Shown: positions 33,759 through 42,979 of the stretch, in pieces
Numbering within the stretch: position 1 is the stretch's first letter
Layout of the letters: each line of letters opens with the position of its first letter
From: an uncultured Parvularculaceae bacterium
Lineage (GTDB): Bacteria > Pseudomonadota > Alphaproteobacteria > Caulobacterales > Parvularculaceae
Length of the DNA stretch: 58,693 nucleotides
Assembly: GCA_913055785.1 (NCBI GenBank)
Contig: CAJXLJ010000018.1
Span: 1-58,693 of the forward strand
Direction: 5' to 3'
Program-made: the position numbers and the translations under genes
Notes under the pieces: generated by a model
Told to the model about the DNA's origin: nothing
The model's database searches: none
Seen by the model: the letters and a program-made list of their open reading frames with translations, nothing else

Positions 33759-35069
33759 ATGGATCACGGAAAGAACGAATTCGCCACCAATGAGAGCCTC
33801 AAGGCCCGCCGCGACGAGGCCTGCCCGGTCGGGCTGCCGTCGAAATCCGGGATTTATGCAGCCCGCGCGAAGGGCGCCGAGCTGTGGGACGTTGAGGGCA
33901 AGCGCTATATCGATTTTATCGGCGGCATCGGCGTTTTGAATGTCGGTCACGCCCACCCGAAGGTTGTCGCCGCCATCAAGAAACAGGCCGATGACTTCCT
34001 GCACACCGCCTTCGGCATCGCGCAGTATGAAAGCTATGTGGCGGTCTGCGAAAAGCTCAACAAGATCACGCCCGGCGCGACGCCGAAAAAGACGGCGCTT
34101 TTCAACTCCGGCGCCGAGGCGGTCGAGAACGCGATCAAATTCGCCCGCCAGATCACCGGTCGCCCGGGCGTTATCGCCTTTGCGGGCGCCTTTCACGGCC
34201 GCACGCTCTTGGCGACAACGCTCACCGGCAAGTCGAAGCCCTACAAGGTCGGCTTCGGGCCTTATGTGCCGGCGGTGTTCCACGGCGAATATCCGGACGC
34301 CTATCACGGCGTATCGGTCGAGGACGCGCTCGCCAGCGTCGATCACATCTTCAAGACCATGATCAACGCCAATGAAGTGGCGGCGATGATCGTCGAGCCG
34401 GTGCAGGGCGAGGGCGGCTTCAACCCGGCGCCGAAAGAGTTTCTCGAAGGGCTGCGCAAGAAATGCGATGAGCACGGCATTCTCATGGTCGCCGACGAAA
34501 TCCAGTCCGGTATGGGACGGACGGGCAAGTATTTCGCTTTTGAAAGCGCCGGCGTCGAGCCGGATTTCGTTTGCATCGCGAAGTCTATCGCCGCCGGCTT
34601 GCCGCTTTCGGCGCTCACTGGCAAGGCGGAACTGATGGACAAGGTCGTCGCCGGCTCCATGGGCTCGACCTATGGCGGCAACCCGGTCGCCTGCGCCGCC
34701 GCCCTCGCGGTGTTCGATATTTTCGAAGAGGAAGGGCTCCTTCAGCGTGCGGTTGAGATCGGCGAGCGCACGGCGAAACGCTGGCGCGCGCTTCAGCAGG
34801 GCGCCGGCAAGGGCGTCATGGGAGACGTGCGCCAGGTCGGCGGCATGGTTGCGGTCGAATTCGTCAAGGACGGCGATCCGAAACAGCCGAACGGCGAAAT
34901 GGCCGGAAAGATTCAGTTGGAAGCGCGCGAGCGCGGTCTCATTCTCACGACCGCCGGCGCTTACGCCCAGTGCCTGCGTTCACTGGTGCCGCTCGTTATA
35001 TCCGACGAGATGCTCGAAGAGGGCCTCGATATTTTCGACGCGGCGGTCGAGGCGGCGGCGAAGGGGTAA
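33759..35069 (+). CDS. gabT: 4-aminobutyrate (or 5-aminovalerate) aminotransferase, GabT-like
   Basis: A 436-residue class III aminotransferase. YIDFIGGIGVLNVGHAHPKV, the PLP-contact NSGAEAVENAIKFAR, GAFHGRTLLATTLTGKSKPY, VADEIQSGMGRTG and the PLP lysine in CIAKSIAAGLPLSAL match GabT/DavT. It moves the terminal amino group of GABA or 5-aminovalerate to 2-oxoglutarate. ATG at 33759 is supported by GGAG eight bases before it. GabT is usually paired with succinate semialdehyde dehydrogenase; here the nearest dehydrogenase is the lysine-pathway ALDH7, so 5-aminovalerate or a lysine-derived substrate is possible. Confidence 0.9.
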   Translation: MDHGKNEFATNESLKARRDEACPVGLPSKSGIYAARAKGAELWDVEGKRYIDFIGGIGVLNVGHAHPKVVAAIKKQADDFLHTAFGIAQYESYVAVCEKLNKITPGATPKKTALFNSGAEAVENAIKFARQITGRPGVIAFAGAFHGRTLLATTLTGKSKPYKVGFGPYVPAVFHGEYPDAYHGVSVEDALASVDHIFKTMINANEVAAMIVEPVQGEGGFNPAPKEFLEGLRKKCDEHGILMVADEIQSGMGRTGKYFAFESAGVEPDFVCIAKSIAAGLPLSALTGKAELMDKVVAGSMGSTYGGNPVACAAALAVFDIFEEEGLLQRAVEIGERTAKRWRALQQGAGKGVMGDVRQVGGMVAVEFVKDGDPKQPNGEMAGKIQLEARERGLILTTAGAYAQCLRSLVPLVISDEMLEEGLDIFDAAVEAAAKG

Positions 35070-35088
35070 CAGCGACGGGGGGGTAACA

Positions 35089-36111
35089 ATGAAGTTTATA
35101 GCATTGGCGGCTGCGTTCTTCGCGGCAATGATGACAAGCGCGTTTGCGCAACCTTGCGAGCCTTCTGAAGGGCGTAGCGCCGTGTTGCTCTCCCGTGAGG
35201 TCGCCGGCAATCGGGACTTCAATGAATATCTTGAAGGGCCGGAATGGACATTCCAGCTGAAACGCGCGGCGTTTGGCTGGGAGATAAGGCTGCTCGATAA
35301 AGAGCAACTCGATCTCACGCAGATGACGCCGCCGCTGCGCGGCGCGCCCAATCCGAGGGAAGTCTATGGCTGGCATTTTCGCAATGCTGATAATACCGGG
35401 CCGAATAAAGGCGATGTGAATGCGCCACAGGGGTTGCGGCTTTTCGGCTTCGATCCGGCGCTTTCCGGCACGGGCGGCTATCGCCCGAATGAGGCGGGCG
35501 GGGTCGATCCGGAAAACCAGCCCGGGCGCGGCGCGCTGACCATTGAGGATATGGGGCTCGCCGATCTCGAGCCCGGCCAGAAGGCGCGGATGAATTATCT
35601 CAAGTTCAACGTCTGCATGTCCTGGCCGAAAACCGATAAGGAAAAACAGAAAGAAGCCGCTGAAACCGCGAAGATGACAGAGCTGCGGAAAGTAACGCCG
35701 GAGCTCATGGAGATGATGGGCGGTTGCGGACTCGATTATGCGGCTTATCAGATTACGCCGTTCCTGACGCCGGTGGAGCTTGGCGGCGATTTCGACGCCG
35801 ATGACGCCCATGACCAAGCCGTGCCCATCGTTCGCAAGGCCGATGGCAAGCGCGGGTTGTTCTTATGTCGGGCGCTGACTTATGGAAATGTCGTCGGCAT
35901 GACTGGTCGCATGGGCGCGCATCTGATGCCAGATTATTTCGATAATGTCGACTGGTGGAGCCTGCATACAGGCCCGGCGAGCCAGGGAGCGGGCGGGACG
36001 CCGCCGCCGGCCTTGAAGGGCGACGCGATTGTTATCGGCAAGGAAGGCGCTTCGTCTGTGCTGATTTATTGGACGGGCGCGGAATATTCGAGCTATTGGC
36101 AAGGTGATTAG
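35089..36111 (+). CDS. Exported protein of unknown function
   Basis: A 340-residue protein with a signal peptide (hydrophobic core to about residue 18, likely cleavage after SAFA). The mature protein has several Cys and Trp residues and stretches such as VYGWHFRNADNTGPNKG and QGLRLFGFDPALSG, typical of secreted beta-rich proteins, and ends TGAEYSSYWQGD. The ATG lies 20 bases after the GabT stop. I recognise no family; a periplasmic or extracellular role is inferred only from the signal peptide. Confidence 0.75.
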   Translation: MKFIALAAAFFAAMMTSAFAQPCEPSEGRSAVLLSREVAGNRDFNEYLEGPEWTFQLKRAAFGWEIRLLDKEQLDLTQMTPPLRGAPNPREVYGWHFRNADNTGPNKGDVNAPQGLRLFGFDPALSGTGGYRPNEAGGVDPENQPGRGALTIEDMGLADLEPGQKARMNYLKFNVCMSWPKTDKEKQKEAAETAKMTELRKVTPELMEMMGGCGLDYAAYQITPFLTPVELGGDFDADDAHDQAVPIVRKADGKRGLFLCRALTYGNVVGMTGRMGAHLMPDYFDNVDWWSLHTGPASQGAGGTPPPALKGDAIVIGKEGASSVLIYWTGAEYSSYWQGD

Positions 36112-36118
36112 GCTGAGC

Positions 36119-37135
36119 TCAACCCTTCTTCCAGACGCTCCCCTTGCGGAGCGCGTCCGCGACTTTGCCGGTGCGCTTGCCGTGAGCCGGGTAATGTTTC
36201 CAGAAAGCGGTTTCGAAACTTTCGCCCGGCGCGCGATAGATGACGCCGAGCGGCATCGGGAAGGCGCCCATCGGCAGGGTCAGGAGCATCTGCGCAATGG
36301 CGGCGTTGGTTTCGTCATGGACGAGAATGCCCGTTAACGGAACGCCGCCCTCGGGACCGGATTCTCCAGCAATATTAACGATTTCCAAGGTTAACGTTGA
36401 GGTGTTGAGCTTCAACCCCTTGGTTCCGTTGGAAAACACCAGCGGCTTCCCATGTTCCACATGAAGCTGGGTCTCGGCGGCGGTTTTCTTGGCGACGAAG
36501 TCCTCGAACCGGTCCTTGTTGTAGACGATGCAGTTCTGGAAAATTTCGACGAACGCCGCGCCTTTAAATTCGCGGGCGGCTTTCAGGACCGGCGAGAGGT
36601 TTTTCGCATCGGTGTCGATGCCGCGGGCGATGAACCGCGCGCCGGCGCCGAGCGCAAAGGCGCCCGGGTGCACGGGACTGTCGACGGAGCCCGCCGGCGT
36701 CGAGGGCGAGCGCGTGCCGACGCGGGATGTCGGCGAGAACTGGCCCTTGGTGAGCCCGTAAATCTCGTTGTTGAAGAGCATGATCTGCGTGTCGAGATTG
36801 CGCCGCAGGACATGCAGAAGATGATTGCCGCCAATCGAAAGACCGTCGCCGTCGCCGGTGACGAGCCAGACATCGAGTTCCGGATTGGCGAGTTTGAGGC
36901 CGGTCGCAAACGCCGGCGCGCGCCCGTGGATCGTGTGGAAGCCATAAGCGTTCATGTAATAGGGAAAGCGCGAGGAACAGCCGATGCCGGAGACGAACAC
37001 GGTCTTGTCGGGATCGGCGCCGACATCGGCGAGCGTCTTCTGCACGCATTTCAGGATCGCATAGTCGCCGCAGCCGGGGCACCAGCGCACTTCCTGATCG
37101 GTCGCGAAGTCTTTTGCGGTGAGGGGTTTGTTCAT
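36119..37135 (-). CDS. korB: 2-oxoacid:ferredoxin oxidoreductase beta subunit
   Basis: A 338-residue TPP-binding subunit of 2-oxoglutarate:ferredoxin oxidoreductase. It carries the iron-sulfur/TPP CPGCG motif near residue 19, GCSSRFPYYMNAYGFHTIHG and the TPP-magnesium stretch VTGDGDGLSIGGNH followed by LFNNEIYGLTKGQ. With KorA it oxidises 2-oxoglutarate to succinyl-CoA and reduces ferredoxin. Its ATG overlaps the stop of the orphan gene at 37132-37575 (ATGA). The subunits would normally be neighbours; here a secreted protein gene separates them. Confidence 0.93.
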   Translation of the reverse strand: MNKPLTAKDFATDQEVRWCPGCGDYAILKCVQKTLADVGADPDKTVFVSGIGCSSRFPYYMNAYGFHTIHGRAPAFATGLKLANPELDVWLVTGDGDGLSIGGNHLLHVLRRNLDTQIMLFNNEIYGLTKGQFSPTSRVGTRSPSTPAGSVDSPVHPGAFALGAGARFIARGIDTDAKNLSPVLKAAREFKGAAFVEIFQNCIVYNKDRFEDFVAKKTAAETQLHVEHGKPLVFSNGTKGLKLNTSTLTLEIVNIAGESGPEGGVPLTGILVHDETNAAIAQMLLTLPMGAFPMPLGVIYRAPGESFETAFWKHYPAHGKRTGKVADALRKGSVWKKG

Positions 37136-37575
37136 TGGATCGACATCCGTGATATTTCGTTGAGCCGGTTCATGATCTGGTTGCGTTCAGCGCGCGAAAG
37201 TTCGCGCAGATAAAGACGGCTGTCTTCACCCATCGCGTAGAGCGTATCATCGGCGATGGCGGCGTCGCAAAGATAGTTGCCATCGGTGAGTTTGATGGTG
37301 ATGGCGCTTGCCGGCCAATCCTCGTCCGTTTCAGTCCATTCGGAGTCATCAGCGCGCATGTAGCCGATCAATTGCCGCACGTCGGACGTCCAGTAGGTTT
37401 CGCTCGCGCCCTGACCGCCATAGGCGAAGTTCCGATAGGCGGGGGCGTCCGACTGGATGTAAAATTCCGTGTCGTCGGAAAAATCGTGATCGAGGCAGGT
37501 TTGCGCCAGCGCTGCGCCATGCAGCGTAAGAACAGTGACGATCAAGACTGACACTGATTTTCCCCTCGGAAACAT
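37132..37575 (-). CDS. Secreted orphan protein inserted between korA and korB
   Basis: A 147-residue protein with a signal peptide (hydrophobic to about residue 23, cleavage likely after GAALA). The mature part is acidic (DDSEWTETDEDWPAS), has two Cys (CLDHDF and YLCDAAIADD) that could pair, and ends in a basic/amphipathic helix. The ATG is three bases after the korA stop with GGAG six bases before it, and the stop overlaps the korB start. No similarity to the orphan between kbl and tdh is visible beyond signal peptide, acidity and position. I recognise no family. Confidence 0.78.
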   Translation of the reverse strand: MFPRGKSVSVLIVTVLTLHGAALAQTCLDHDFSDDTEFYIQSDAPAYRNFAYGGQGASETYWTSDVRQLIGYMRADDSEWTETDEDWPASAITIKLTDGNYLCDAAIADDTLYAMGEDSRLYLRELSRAERNQIMNRLNEISRMSIQ

Positions 37576-37578
37576 GAC

Positions 37579-39474
37579 TTACTCCGCCGCCTTTTTCAGC
37601 TTCGCCGGGCAATTCGCTGCGATCGCCTCGAGAATCTCGGCGACCTTGAACGGCTGGCCGGAGACTTTGTTGAGCTGGATCACGTTGAGACCAAGCCGGT
37701 CGCGCAGCAGCGTCGCGCACTGGCCCATATTCATCTCCGGCAGCAGCACCTTGTCGTAATCCGCAAGCAGCCGGTCGAGATTTTTCGGCAGCGGGTTGAG
37801 CCAGCGCAGATGGATTTGCGCGACATCGTAACCCTGCTCGCGCGCAACTTCGACCGCACGCCAGATTGCGCCATGGGTGGAGCCCCAGCCGACCACCGCC
37901 AGCGGGCCCTTGCTCGGGCCTTGCTCCACTTCCTGATCGGGAATGAAGTCGGCGACCGAGGCGACTTTCTTCGCACGCAGTTCCGACATCGCCTGATGGT
38001 TCGCTGCGTCATAGGAGATGTCGCCGGTCTCGATGTCCTTTTCGAGACCGCCGATGCGATGGGCGAGCCCTTCCATGCCCGGCGTCGTCCAGGGCCTGCC
38101 GAGGCTCGCCTCGTCGCGGCTCCAGATTGCTTTTTTGAGTTCCGTCGGGTCCTCAACCGCTCCATCCGGAAATGTCGGCGCCGCGTTGGAGAGGATCGGC
38201 TCGTAATCGTTCATGTCCGGGATCTCCCACGGGCCGGCGGCGTTGGCGATGTAGCCGTCGGTGAGTAGGAAGACCGGAGTCATGTGGCGGACGGCGACCC
38301 GGGTCGCGTCAATCGCCGCGTCGAAGCAGTCGCCGGGACCGGCCGCCGCGACAACCGGCAGAGGCGCGTCTGCGTTGCGTCCATAGACCGCTTGATAAAG
38401 GTCCGACTGCTCGGTCTTGGTGGGCAGGCCGGTCGAGGGGCCGCCGCGCTGCGAGTTCACGATGACAAGCGGCAGCTCCACCGCCATGGCGAGGCCGATG
38501 GCTTCGGTCTTCAGCGCAATGCCGGGCCCGGATGACGAGGTGACGCCGATAGCCCCGCCATAGGACGCGCCGATCGCCGCGCAGCAGGCGGCGATTTCGT
38601 CTTCGGCCTGGAAGGTCGCGACCCCGAGATCGCCCATGCGCGAGAGGTGATGCAGGATCGAGGACGCCGGGGTGATCGGATAACCGCAGAAGATGATGTC
38701 CCGGCCCGCAAGCTCGCCGGCGGCGGCGAGGCCCAGCGAGATCGCTTCCGCGCCGGTGATCGAACGGTAGGTTCCCGCTTCCATCGGCGCTTCGCCGATC
38801 GCGAATTGCGGGATTTCGGCGGACAGCTCTGCGGTTTCCGCATAGGCGTGGCCGGCGTCGAGCGCGGCGAGGTTGCCGGCGAGAATTTCAGGCGGCTTCT
38901 TGGCGAATTTCTTAGTCGCCCAGTCGACGATCGGTTTGCGGTCGCGGCCGAACATCCACAGGATAGCGCCCAGCGCCCAGAAGTTCTTGCACTGCTCGGC
39001 GTCGCTTTTTGAAAGCCCGTGCGGTTTCACCGCCTCGAGAGTTTGCGTCGAGATGGCGATTTCAATGACCTGGAAGTCTGCAAGTTCGCCGGTCTCGCGC
39101 GGGTCTTTCTCGATATGGGCTTTGGAGAAGTTACGCTCGTTAAAGGCGTCGGTGTTAAGCACAATCACCGCGCCCTTCTGCAGGAGCGGGAGGTTCACCT
39201 TGAGGGCTGCGGGGTTCAGGGCGACAAGCACGTCCGGCTGGTCGCCGGCGGTGGAGATGCGTCGCGAGCCGAGATTGATCTGGAACGCGGAAACGCCGAA
39301 GGTCGTGCCTACCGGCGCGCGGATTTCGGCGGGAAAATCCGGAAAGGTCGAGAAGTCGGCGCCGGCGAGCGCGGTCGATTCCGCGAACTGGGAGCCGAGA
39401 AGCTGCACGCCGTCGCCGGAATCGCCTGCGAAGCGGACCACAACCGACTGCGATTCGGGGGTGATTTTCGTCAT
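37579..39474 (-). CDS. korA: 2-oxoacid:ferredoxin oxidoreductase alpha subunit (gamma-alpha fusion)
   Basis: A 631-residue subunit with the gamma domain first (VVVRFAGDSGDGVQLLGSQF, EIRAPVGTTFGVSAFQ) and then the pyrimidine-binding alpha domain (GAEAISLGLAAAGELAGRD, ITPASSILHHLSRMGDL, NSQRGGPSTGLPTKTEQSDL). This fused gamma-alpha form is typical of aerobic-type KorAB, whose pair works in the TCA cycle without a separate delta subunit. It is transcribed first, before the secreted orphan and korB. Confidence 0.93.
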   Translation of the reverse strand: MTKITPESQSVVVRFAGDSGDGVQLLGSQFAESTALAGADFSTFPDFPAEIRAPVGTTFGVSAFQINLGSRRISTAGDQPDVLVALNPAALKVNLPLLQKGAVIVLNTDAFNERNFSKAHIEKDPRETGELADFQVIEIAISTQTLEAVKPHGLSKSDAEQCKNFWALGAILWMFGRDRKPIVDWATKKFAKKPPEILAGNLAALDAGHAYAETAELSAEIPQFAIGEAPMEAGTYRSITGAEAISLGLAAAGELAGRDIIFCGYPITPASSILHHLSRMGDLGVATFQAEDEIAACCAAIGASYGGAIGVTSSSGPGIALKTEAIGLAMAVELPLVIVNSQRGGPSTGLPTKTEQSDLYQAVYGRNADAPLPVVAAAGPGDCFDAAIDATRVAVRHMTPVFLLTDGYIANAAGPWEIPDMNDYEPILSNAAPTFPDGAVEDPTELKKAIWSRDEASLGRPWTTPGMEGLAHRIGGLEKDIETGDISYDAANHQAMSELRAKKVASVADFIPDQEVEQGPSKGPLAVVGWGSTHGAIWRAVEVAREQGYDVAQIHLRWLNPLPKNLDRLLADYDKVLLPEMNMGQCATLLRDRLGLNVIQLNKVSGQPFKVAEILEAIAANCPAKLKKAAE

Positions 39475-39758
39475 ATGTCGCGTTGCCCCTTGAACAGGCC
39501 GATAAGCATGGCGAAACCGCCAGCAAAAACAAGCGCCTATTACGGGAAATTCGGTACGGGCGCCGCGTTGGTCAGGGCGCGTGATATCTCAATGCTTAAG
39601 GGGAATTTCAAGGCTTTTTTGGCGCGGCTCTCGCAGTTTTTAAGCCCGGGCGGACGGCCTGAAAAAGTATGCTGGCGATTAGAAAATATACGCCGCCGCG
39701 CAGCCTTAACCGCGTTGCATGCTGGCGTTTTCCGGGGCGCCGGCCTTAAACTCCAATT
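39475..39758. other. Intergenic region between korA and the DUF1214 gene
   Basis: 284 bases between divergent genes. It must hold both promoters. I see no clear -35/-10 pair and no Shine-Dalgarno sequence before 39759, and no RNA gene or repeat. Two copies of ATGCTGGCG (39669 and 39719 area) are the only repeated words noticed. Confidence 0.5.
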
Positions 39759-40355
39759 ATGAAAGGCGTTGCTGGTGTTGTGCTGACGATCCTGGCCGGT
39801 CTGGGCGGCGGCGCCGGTCTGGCGGCGGTTTTTATTGCCGGCTTTGCCGGCGTGGGGGGCGTTTCAAACGACGTATGGCGTACGAACCCGGCTGTCGGCG
39901 CGCCGGCGGCGAACCCTGCGATACGCGCCGGGGTGGCGCGCATCGGTTTGCTCGCCCTTAATCAGAAAGAGGCGGTTTATTTCATGGCGGGATCGGACGC
40001 CGCCGGACGACCGCTCGATGAGGCATGCGTTTATCGGCTCACGGGCTCGGACCTTCCGGCGCGCTGGTGGAGCGTGACGCTTTACGCTGAAGATAATTAC
40101 CTCGCGCGCAATGGAGAGGCTGCGCACGCCATCAGCGCCGACAGTGTCGTGCGTAATCTGGGCGGCGCTTTTTCGGCGGTGATTTCTGCAGCTCGTCCTG
40201 CTGGCGCGCAAAACTGGCTCGCTTCTAAAAACGCAGGCGCTTTTACGCTTACGGCGCGGCTCTACAATCCGGATGAGAAGGCGCTTGCGGATCTGGCCGG
40301 CATTGAGCTGCCTCGTATAGAGCGGGTTTCGTGCGGACGTGAGGAAGCATCATGA
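39759..40355 (+). CDS. DUF1214 domain protein (half of a DUF1254/DUF1214 pair)
   Basis: A 198-residue protein with an N-terminal hydrophobic anchor and a DUF1214 beta domain (RWWSVTLYAEDNYLARNG, WLASKNAGAFTLTARLYNPD). In many bacteria this domain is fused after DUF1254 in one protein of about 450 residues. Here it is a separate gene whose stop overlaps the start of the DUF1254 gene (ATGA, 40352-40355). The pair probably forms a periplasmic or membrane complex. Function unknown. Confidence 0.82.
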   Translation: MKGVAGVVLTILAGLGGGAGLAAVFIAGFAGVGGVSNDVWRTNPAVGAPAANPAIRAGVARIGLLALNQKEAVYFMAGSDAAGRPLDEACVYRLTGSDLPARWWSVTLYAEDNYLARNGEAAHAISADSVVRNLGGAFSAVISAARPAGAQNWLASKNAGAFTLTARLYNPDEKALADLAGIELPRIERVSCGREEAS

Positions 40356-40876
40356 GACCGGCGGCGCTTCTAATCGTCTTCGCAATCTCTTTGATCGCTG
40401 GTTTCGCCGGGACGGTCGTCGCTTATCCTTATCTGGTGATGAAGAAGGCCAGTGAGAAAATCCTGCATAGCGGAGAGGTCTCCTGGAACGCGTTTCACCA
40501 CGGTCCCCGGGTTACGGAAACATCGCGAGGCGTCGTGCGCCCGTCGCCAGACCTCATCTACTCTGTCTGTGTGTATGACCTGTCCGACGGTCCGGTGCGT
40601 ATCACTGCGCCGGCGCCTGCGGATGGCCGCTATGCAAGCATTTCGTTCTATGCGGATAATACCGACAATTACGCCGTCTTTAACGACCGTGATCCGGTTT
40701 TTAGGGGCGGCCTGGACGTGCTGCTCGCGCGAAAAGCCGTCGCTGGCGACGGGCTGGTTGTAGAGAGCCCTTCGGAAAAGGGCGTCGTCCTGTTGCGCCG
40801 GATCGTTGAGTCCGATGCGGCTTTTCCAATAATTGATGCCGAAAGGCGCAAGGCGCGTTGCGTGTCGGCGCCCTGA
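40352..40876 (+). CDS. DUF1254 domain protein (partner of the DUF1214 gene)
   Basis: A 174-residue protein with an N-terminal transmembrane anchor and a DUF1254-like domain (DLIYSVCVYDLSDGPVRI, YASISFYADNTDNYAVFNDR). It is translationally coupled to the upstream DUF1214 gene with GAGGAA before its ATG. The order (1214 before 1254) reverses the usual fused order. Function unknown. Confidence 0.82.
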   Translation: MRPAALLIVFAISLIAGFAGTVVAYPYLVMKKASEKILHSGEVSWNAFHHGPRVTETSRGVVRPSPDLIYSVCVYDLSDGPVRITAPAPADGRYASISFYADNTDNYAVFNDRDPVFRGGLDVLLARKAVAGDGLVVESPSEKGVVLLRRIVESDAAFPIIDAERRKARCVSAP

Positions 40877-40984
40877 GAAGGGCCGTCTTCGTTTTCCGTC
40901 GCAAGCCGGCTTCAGGCGCAATAATTTCTATAGGCACAGGCCGCCAAATGGAGATAAAGCGATGCGCCAACATGGAACAGGTCT

Positions 40985-42292
40985 ATGCCGCCAACGCCTA
41001 ATGCCGCCCTCGGCGAGCCATCTCCGTCCTCATCGAGAATAGACGCGCTGGATGCGCTGCGCGGCCTCGCCGTGCTTGGCATTTTCGTGATCAATATTCT
41101 CGGGTTTGCGATGCCCGAAATCGCGTTTGAAAATCCGAAAGCTGCCGGCGGCGCCGGCGCGGTCAACCACGGCCTATGGACATTTACCACGATCTTCATT
41201 GAGGGCTCGATGCGCGGCCTGTTCTCACTGATGTTTGGCGCGGGCGTCATGCTTTTTACCGCTCGTGCGGTTTATCCAGACGGTCCCATCAAGATTGCTG
41301 ACCTTTTTTATCGGCGCACCATGTGGCTCATCGTGTTCGGCGTTATTCATGCTTATCTGTTGCTGATGCCCGGGGACATTTTGCTGATTTACGGACTCGC
41401 AGGCCTTGTCTTGTTTCCGTTTCGTATTCTGCCGCCGCGTAAGCTTGTCTTCTTGTCGTCTGCGCTGCTTGCACTGTTCGTGGCGGATAGCGCCTCGCTG
41501 GAGTTTCAGGAGTTGCAGCTTGCGCGGGACGCCGCGGCGATCGAGACAAAAACTGAAGCCGGCGAACGGGCGACGCGCGCGGAAAGACAGATTCTGAAAG
41601 ACTGGCAGGCTGCGGTTAAGGATAACTGGCCCGAGCCGGAAGATCTTCAGGAACAGGTTTCGTTGCGCACCGGAGATGCGGCGACAGTATTTTTGAGCAA
41701 CGCGGAAATCGTATCCGGCGACAATTCAACAGACAGCCTTCTTTGGTGGGGCGCTGACGCCCTGATGATGATGTTTCTCGGCATGGCGTTTTACCAATGG
41801 CGCATCATTACCGCCGAGCGTAGTCTCAAATTCTACGCCCTTCTTGCGGCTTGCGGTTATGCAATCGGACTCGCGATCAGGATATGGGGCGTTTCTGAGC
41901 GGTGGGCGGCGGATTTCTCGCCGATCGTGACTTATCCATGGTTGTTCGACCAGCCGGGCCGGATCGCGATGACGATTGGCCATATCGGGCTCTTTTTCAC
42001 GCTCTGGAAATTCGTCAAAACCAGTCTGCCAATGCGGGCGCTGACCGCGGCCGGTCGTATGGCGCTCACGAATTATATTGCCCAGACGGTTATCGCGAAT
42101 CTGATATTTTCAGGTATCGGGCTAGGGTTTTATGGAGCGGTCGACAGGATGCAGGTTTATTGCGTCCTTGTCCTGATATGGCTTTTACAGCTGGCGTTCA
42201 GCATGTGGTGGCTATCGCGCTACCGTTTCGGCCCGCTTGAATGGGGCTGGCGCGCGCTGACCTATGGACATCGCCCGCCATTGCGCAAATAA
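40985..42292 (+). CDS. DUF418 (YeiB-type) membrane protein
   Basis: A 435-residue protein with about nine transmembrane helices. [20 protein letters not shown] and a C-terminal DUF418 domain ([37 protein letters not shown]) are typical. A soluble, charged loop lies near residues 165-225. Members are sometimes linked to acyltransfer onto surface polymers, unproven. The transaldolase gene follows 26 bases later. Confidence 0.9.
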   Translation: MPPTPNAALGEPSPSSSRIDALDALRGLAVLGIFVINILGFAMPEIAFENPKAAGGAGAVNHGLWTFTTIFIEGSMRGLFSLMFGAGVMLFTARAVYPDGPIKIADLFYRRTMWLIVFGVIHAYLLLMPGDILLIYGLAGLVLFPFRILPPRKLVFLSSALLALFVADSASLEFQELQLARDAAAIETKTEAGERATRAERQILKDWQAAVKDNWPEPEDLQEQVSLRTGDAATVFLSNAEIVSGDNSTDSLLWWGADALMMMFLGMAFYQWRIITAERSLKFYALLAACGYAIGLAIRIWGVSERWAADFSPIVTYPWLFDQPGRIAMTIGHIGLFFTLWKFVKTSLPMRALTAAGRMALTNYIAQTVIANLIFSGIGLGFYGAVDRMQVYCVLVLIWLLQLAFSMWWLSRYRFGPLEWGWRALTYGHRPPLRK

Positions 42293-42318
42293 CGGGGCCT
42301 GCTGCTAGGGAAAGCTGT

Positions 42319-42972
42319 ATGAAATTCTTTGTCGACACCGCCGATACTGACGAGATCAAGAGCCTGGTTCCGACCGGCCTTGTGGATGGCGTGACCACCA
42401 ATCCCAGCCTTGTCATGAAGTCGGGGCGTGATTTTCGCGAGGTGATCGCCGACATCTGCAAGATTGTCGACGGTCCGGTCAGCGCAGAGGTGACCGCGCT
42501 AGAGGCGCCGAAGATGATCGAGGAGGGCAAATCGCTCGCCAAGATCGCCGATAATGTCACGGTCAAGCTTCCGCTTACCATCGAAGGGCTGATCGCCTGC
42601 AAGGCGCTGGTTTCGGACGGGATCAAGACCAATGTGACGTTGTGCTTTTCGGCGAACCAGGCGTTGCTGGCGGCGAAGGCGGGCGCGACGTTCATCTCTC
42701 CCTTTATCGGCCGTCTTGACGATCTTAATATCGACGGCATGGAACTGATCCGCGATATCCGGATCATCTACGACAATTACGATTTCCGGACGGAGATCCT
42801 CGCCGCTTCCATCCGCTCGCCGAACCATGTCAAGGATTCCGCAATCGCCGGCGCCGATGTGGCGACTGTGCCGCCAGGCGTGTTGAAATCGCTCGCCAGT
42901 CATCCGTTGACGGATAAGGGCCTCAAGGCGTTTTTAGAAGACTGGTCGAAGACTGGGCAGAAGATTCTCTAA
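42319..42972 (+). CDS. tal: Transaldolase (fructose-6-phosphate-aldolase-like)
   Basis: A 217-residue small transaldolase of the pentose phosphate pathway. [16 protein letters not shown] and [17 protein letters not shown] open the protein; the Schiff-base lysine is in [29 protein letters not shown] and PFIGRLDD follow. Short transaldolases and fructose-6-phosphate aldolases are hard to tell apart by eye. ATG at 42319 is chosen; the open frame upstream to 42241 lies inside the DUF418 gene. The zntB start follows eight bases later. Confidence 0.93.
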   Translation: MKFFVDTADTDEIKSLVPTGLVDGVTTNPSLVMKSGRDFREVIADICKIVDGPVSAEVTALEAPKMIEEGKSLAKIADNVTVKLPLTIEGLIACKALVSDGIKTNVTLCFSANQALLAAKAGATFISPFIGRLDDLNIDGMELIRDIRIIYDNYDFRTEILAASIRSPNHVKDSAIAGADVATVPPGVLKSLASHPLTDKGLKAFLEDWSKTGQKIL

Positions 42973-42979
42973 GGAACAA

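Noticed and set aside
34672-35088. Open frame upstream of the exported protein at 35089
   Set aside because: It lies in another frame of the GabT gene; the signal peptide at 35089 marks the true start.
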